Of a DNA stretch of 64,000 nt, positions 60,960 through 64,000 are shown one piece after another. A program made the translations under genes and the position numbers. Source of the DNA: Nonomuraea sp. NEAU-A123. GTDB taxonomy: Bacteria; Actinomycetota; Actinomycetes; Streptosporangiales; Streptosporangiaceae. Numbering within the stretch: position 1 is the stretch's first letter; the number at the start of each line of letters is the position of its first letter. The DNA lies in assembly GCF_018603905.1 (NCBI RefSeq), contig NZ_JAHFZZ010000016.1, positions 1 to 64,000 of the forward strand. The letters run 5' to 3'. The notes under the pieces were generated by a model that saw only the letters and a program-made list of their open reading frames with translations, did no database searches and was not told the origin of the DNA.

Positions 60960-60976
60960 GAAATGGATCATACGAT

Positions 60977-61141
60977 TCAGCCCAGCGGAGTCGAATGACT
61001 CTGCCGACCGTCGTCGTAGAGCCGGGCGACCGATCCGGCGAGCATGACCAGCTCGCCGTCACAGGGCCGCCCCGCCATCCTGGCGTAGGCATGGATACCG
61101 ACGTTGAAGGACAGTGCGGCGCCGCGCAGGGAGGCGGTGAC
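60977..61141 (-). pseudogene. Degenerate coding fragment of unknown family
   Basis: The minus strand between the LysR and NUDIX genes reads ASLRGAALSFNVGIHAYARMAG, then GELVMLAGSVARLYDD, and a stop at 60977-60979. The composition and helix pattern look like real protein (a helical N-terminal domain), but the frame has no start. It ends soon after ARLYDD. It is probably the leftover of a truncated gene. Confidence 0.35.
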
Positions 61142-61143
61142 GG

Positions 61144-62133
61144 TTAGTTGGGGATGGCTTGTACGCCAGGGGGGAGTTGGGCCCGTTCCTGGGCGTCCAG
61201 GAAGGCTTTGACGACTGCGGTGTCCGACCGGCGTCTGGTCCAGAAAAGGGCGACTTCTCGGTGGGCAGTGGGAGAGTCGATGGTGCGGATCGCGAGACCT
61301 TCGGTGCTGGTGGTCTCCAGAGCGAGGCGGTTGATGACGCCGATGCCGAAGGCGGAACGGACCAGTGCCACCAAGGTCGCCGGCTGGTCGGTGAGGTAGG
61401 CGATGTCGGCTCGTCCGGCCTCGTCGCCGAGGGTGTTGCGCAGGTCGAATCCGCCGCCGTCGTCCTCACTGCCGGCCGGATTGCCGATCAGTGGCCGCTG
61501 CAGGATGTCATCGACGCTGACCGAGGTCTTCTGGGTAAGGGGGTCCTGGTCACGCAGCACGGCGACGATGTCCTCGCGCCAGATGGTCCGATGGCAGAGC
61601 GTGGTCTCGTGCATCTTCGGGAGCAGCGGCCGGAACGCGAGGTCGACGGCCCCGCTGACGACCATTTCCTCCAGTGTCGAGGCGGTTCCCTCGTGGAGCT
61701 CGATCGTGAGGCCCGGGTGTTTCGCCGTCAACTCCCGCAACACCGAGGGAAGGTACGTCGAGCTGACGCTCGGGTAGCTGCCGATCTTGATGTGCGCGAC
61801 GAAGTTGTCGAGCGTGCTGCGGGCGGCCTCGATGCCGCGTTGGAGCTCGAGGAGGGCGTTCAGGGCGTGTCCGCGGAACAGCTCACCCGCCTCGGTCGTA
61901 CGGATGGGGCGGGCCTTGCGATCGAAGAGGGTCACTCCGAGGGCATGTTCCAGGGCCGCGATGTGGGCGCTGACTCGCGACTGCGACAGATGCAGGACAA
62001 GGGTGGCGGCGCCGAATCCGCCTTTGTCGGCCACTGCGAGAAAACTGCGCAACCAGGCGGTCTGCAGCGACATGGCGTCCCGCGGATCGCGTGGGACGAG
62101 GTCGACGACCTCGTCGGCGGGGCCGGGGCTCAT
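61144..62133 (-). CDS. LysR-family transcriptional regulator
   Basis: The ATG at 62133 overlaps the SDR stop by ATGA. It gives 329 residues; an internal ATG (62073) just before the HTH is possible. The winged HTH lies at about residues 22-80 (LRSFLAVADKGGFGAATLVLHLSQSRVSAHIAALEHALG). The co-inducer domain follows from about 110 (IKIGSYPSVSSTYLPSVLRELTAKHPG). It ends the operon with two SDRs and a UxaA-type dehydratase, so it probably senses a sugar acid or its intermediate. Confidence 0.93.
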   Translation of the reverse strand: MSPGPADEVVDLVPRDPRDAMSLQTAWLRSFLAVADKGGFGAATLVLHLSQSRVSAHIAALEHALGVTLFDRKARPIRTTEAGELFRGHALNALLELQRGIEAARSTLDNFVAHIKIGSYPSVSSTYLPSVLRELTAKHPGLTIELHEGTASTLEEMVVSGAVDLAFRPLLPKMHETTLCHRTIWREDIVAVLRDQDPLTQKTSVSVDDILQRPLIGNPAGSEDDGGGFDLRNTLGDEAGRADIAYLTDQPATLVALVRSAFGIGVINRLALETTSTEGLAIRTIDSPTAHREVALFWTRRRSDTAVVKAFLDAQERAQLPPGVQAIPN

Positions 62134-62882
62134 GCCGCTGTCATCCCTCCGTCGAGGACGAGCGCGGCTCCGTTGACGAACCGGCCCTCGGGCCCCGCGA
62201 GGAAGGCGACCATGGCCGCGATCTCGTCGGGTGCCCCCATGCGGCCGTCCAACTGCCGCTCCGCCATCGCCGCGCGGGCCGCTGCGGGATCCGGCGCGTC
62301 CGCGAGGATCTTCCCGATCCACTCGGTCTCCACGGTTCCGGGGCAGATCGCCACGCAGCGGATTCCTTCGCGTGCGTGGTCGACAGCGACCGCTCGGGTG
62401 AGGCCGACCAGCCCGGCCTTGGACGCGCAGTAGGCCGCCCGGCGAGCCAGCCCGACCTGACCGCCCACGGAGGCGATGTTGATGATCACGCCGCTGCCGC
62501 GGTCGAGCATCAACGGCAGGGTCGCCCGGATGGTGAGGAACGGTCCGGTGAGGTTCACCGCCATGACGCGATGCCAATCAGCGTCACTCGTCTCTAGGAC
62601 GGTCGCGGCCAGGCCGATCCCAGCCACGTTCACCAGCACTTCCGGGGCTCCGACGGTGACAGCGATCTCCCGGGTCACCGACCCCACGGCCAGGGGGTCG
62701 CACAGGTCGACGGTGAAGGGGTGCGCCAGGCCACCGGCCTGCTGGATCAGGGTGCCCGTCTCGATGAGACCGGTGATGTCGAGATCCATCATCGCGATCT
62801 CGTAGCCCTCGCGGGCCAGGCGTAGAGCGGTGGCGCGGCCGATGCCGGAAGCCGCGCCCGTCACCACGGCGAGGGCGCTCAT
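62130..62882 (-). CDS. Short-chain dehydrogenase/reductase
   Basis: The 250-residue SDR has the cofactor motif TGAASGIGR at residue 9, NVAGIG near 82 and the catalytic YCASK near 147. Its C-terminus carries FVNGAALVLDGGM. The start overlaps the upstream SDR stop and its stop overlaps the LysR start. Asp at the end of the second strand (MMDLD) suggests NAD(H). Next to a UxaA-type dehydratase it should oxidise or reduce a sugar acid or ketose derivative. Confidence 0.93.
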   Translation of the reverse strand: MSALAVVTGAASGIGRATALRLAREGYEIAMMDLDITGLIETGTLIQQAGGLAHPFTVDLCDPLAVGSVTREIAVTVGAPEVLVNVAGIGLAATVLETSDADWHRVMAVNLTGPFLTIRATLPLMLDRGSGVIINIASVGGQVGLARRAAYCASKAGLVGLTRAVAVDHAREGIRCVAICPGTVETEWIGKILADAPDPAAARAAMAERQLDGRMGAPDEIAAMVAFLAGPEGRFVNGAALVLDGGMTAA

Positions 62883-63640
62883 GAGTACGCCGTTCCGGGC
62901 AGCGAACCGTCCATGGCGTATCCGCCGTCGACGTCCAGGCAAGCGCCTGTGGTGTAACACGCCTCTTCGGACGCGAGGTAGGCGATGGCGGAGGCCACCC
63001 ACTCGGGCGGCGCGATCTTCCCCAGTGGGATCTTCGCCGTCAGAGAGCTGACGATCTCAGGGGTGTAGATGGGCTCGCTCATCTTGGTCCGGGTGGCGCC
63101 CGGGCGTACGCAGTTGACGGTGATGCCGTGGGGAGCCAACTCCGAGGCCATCGTACGGGTCATCGCCTCGAGCCCGCCCTTGGTCGCCGTGTAAGGCGCG
63201 GCGTTCGGCTCGGAGACCACGGCGTGGACCGAGGAGACGTTGACGATGCGGCCAGGCGTGCCGTGATCGACCATGATGCGGGCGACGGCCTGGCTCAAGA
63301 AGAAGACCCCGGTCAGGTTCACCGCGATGACGCGATCCCAATCGGCCCTTGAGACCTGAAGAAAGGGTGCGATATGCAGGATTCCGGCGACATTGGCCAG
63401 CACGTCGACCTGCTGGAACTCCCCGCGTAGATACTCCTCCAGCGACCGCGCCGCATCCAGGTCCGCGACGTTCAGCTCGAGCGGGCGAAGGCGCCCCTCT
63501 TCGTGGTCCGGCCACGGCTGGGTGTGCTGCAGATCGACCGCTACCACCGTGGCTCCCTCGCCCAGAAGCCGAACCGCTGTCGCCCGGCCGATGCCGGAGT
63601 CGGCGCCGGTGACGACGGCGACCTTCTCGCTGAATCTCAT
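62879..63640 (-). CDS. Short-chain dehydrogenase/reductase
   Basis: The 253-residue SDR has TGADSGIGR at residue 11, NVAGIL near 87, a Ser in NVSSVHAV and the catalytic YTATK near 153. Asp in VAVDLQ favours NAD(H). ATG 63640 overlaps the preceding small frame by ATGA, and its stop overlaps the next SDR. It is not a close duplicate of its neighbour, so the two probably act on successive intermediates of one sugar-acid pathway. Confidence 0.92.
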   Translation of the reverse strand: MRFSEKVAVVTGADSGIGRATAVRLLGEGATVVAVDLQHTQPWPDHEEGRLRPLELNVADLDAARSLEEYLRGEFQQVDVLANVAGILHIAPFLQVSRADWDRVIAVNLTGVFFLSQAVARIMVDHGTPGRIVNVSSVHAVVSEPNAAPYTATKGGLEAMTRTMASELAPHGITVNCVRPGATRTKMSEPIYTPEIVSSLTAKIPLGKIAPPEWVASAIAYLASEEACYTTGACLDVDGGYAMDGSLPGTAYS

Positions 63641-63837
63641 GCGATGACCTCTCGTGAAAACGGAAGGGGGTCGGCGTCGCGCCGCAGTACCGCCCCTGCC
63701 GGCGGCCACCCCACATCACCCGCGGCGTCGACCCGAAGCCCATCGGGGATACCAGAGAGTGACGAGGTGTCCGCGAAGACCCGCACGTGCCACAGCGGTC
63801 CCTCGCCCAGCGTGGCCTGGCCGTGCCAGAACGTCAT
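63637..63837 (-). pseudogene. Remnant of an SMP-30/gluconolactonase gene
   Basis: The 66-codon frame starts at an ATG overlapping the UxaA stop and ends overlapping the SDR start. It reads TLGEGPLWHV, the first blade of SMP-30 lactonases, and then jumps to RVFADTSS and GIPDGLRVDAAGDVG, which belong to a late blade. About 150 residues between are missing in frame, and the end is also lost. It probably once encoded the sugar lactonase of this operon. A functional micro-protein cannot be excluded because the frame and overlaps are intact. Confidence 0.5.
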
Positions 63838-64000
63838 ACTACGGCTCCCAGCCGCCACGGCACGATCTCCTCGGTGCCGAACCCGAGCGCCTCGGACTTG
63901 CTCGGTGTGCCCGATGCCATGTCCACCAGGGTCTCGAACAGCAGGATTCCATGGCGGATCTGGTCGTCCCGCGACATCGCCGGGCCGGCGTCGACGTCCA
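63834..64000 (-). CDS. Altronate/galactarate dehydratase-family protein (UxaA C-terminal part), cut by the window edge
   Basis: Only the last 54 codons are inside the window, with the frame running off the right edge. They read GILLFETLVDMASGTPSKSEALGFG and EEIVPWRLGAVV, the characteristic C-terminus of UxaA/GarD-type dehydratases. These use iron to dehydrate altronate or galactarate. The stop overlaps the next frame by ATGA. It is the first visible gene of a sugar-acid operon with two SDRs and a LysR regulator. Confidence 0.75.
   Translation of the reverse strand, partial: DVDAGPAMSRDDQIRHGILLFETLVDMASGTPSKSEALGFGTEEIVPWRLGAVV

Overview
The window is a 64 kb piece of a high-GC actinomycete chromosome. 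Support for this comes from strong GC bias at third codon positions, frequent GTG starts, ATGA-type start/stop overlaps, several probable leaderless promoters, an F420-type LLM oxidoreductase, LuxR-type two-component systems and an NBR1-Ig/HTH membrane protein. A Streptosporangiaceae-like soil actinomycete fits, but I cannot fix the genus from sequence alone. I found no rRNA, tRNA or CRISPR.

Layout. (1) 1-7639: a stress operon with dnaK (3' part only), grpE, a zinc-finger-less dnaJ, a CbpM-like modulator, clpB, a zinc-ribbon thioredoxin, a cNMP-domain flavoprotein and a DUF1931 histone-fold protein. (2) 7640-8009: a spacer with a decayed integrase fragment. (3) 8010-22354: a rhamnoside-utilisation regulon. 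It has an ABC importer without its ATPase, two GH78 rhamnosidases, a LacI regulator and a Tat-exported glycosidase, tied together by four near-identical TTGAAA/TTTCAA palindromes. (4) 22570-33717: mixed regulators and small enzymes (FAD oxidoreductase, SDR/TetR pair, a two-component system, a MerR-VOC fusion, an XRE regulator, an SMP-30-like propeller, an MBL hydrolase, a DUF4288 protein), with IS256, NUDIX and MBL pseudogenes between them. (5) 33787-48922: a complete-looking catabolic island, described below. (6) 48967-56146: a beta-lactamase-family pseudogene, malic enzyme plus fumarase, lgt and a second two-component system. (7) 56390-59158: three secreted cell-wall enzymes in tandem, two sharing the same I36-type domain. 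(8) 59203-64000: an HTH/NBR1 protein, a NUDIX hydrolase, and a LysR/SDR/SDR/UxaA sugar-acid operon running off the right edge.

The most interesting region is 33787-48922. One strand encodes a seven-gene operon: an NMT1/SsuA-type ABC importer followed by a three-subunit molybdenum hydroxylase (L, M, S). Beside it lie an LLM-class (F420-type) oxidoreductase, a small predicted membrane protein, a CoxG-like SRPBCC membrane protein and a GntR regulator. A divergent operon encodes an enamidase-like amidohydrolase, a 2-oxoadipate dioxygenase (HglS/DUF1338) and a YdiJ-like D-2-hydroxyglutarate dehydrogenase. Read as chemistry, the set spells a reductive route for a pyridine-2-carboxylate: uptake, C6 hydroxylation, ring reduction, enamide hydrolysis to 2-oxoadipate plus ammonia, then D-2-hydroxyglutarate and 2-oxoglutarate. 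Enzyme families are read from sequence; the substrate (picolinate or a close relative) and the order of steps are inference. I know of no described pathway that joins these steps.

Many starts were moved from the longest open frame to an internal codon, using ribosome-binding sites, four-base overlaps with the preceding gene, or a -10 hexamer six or seven bases upstream (leaderless genes).
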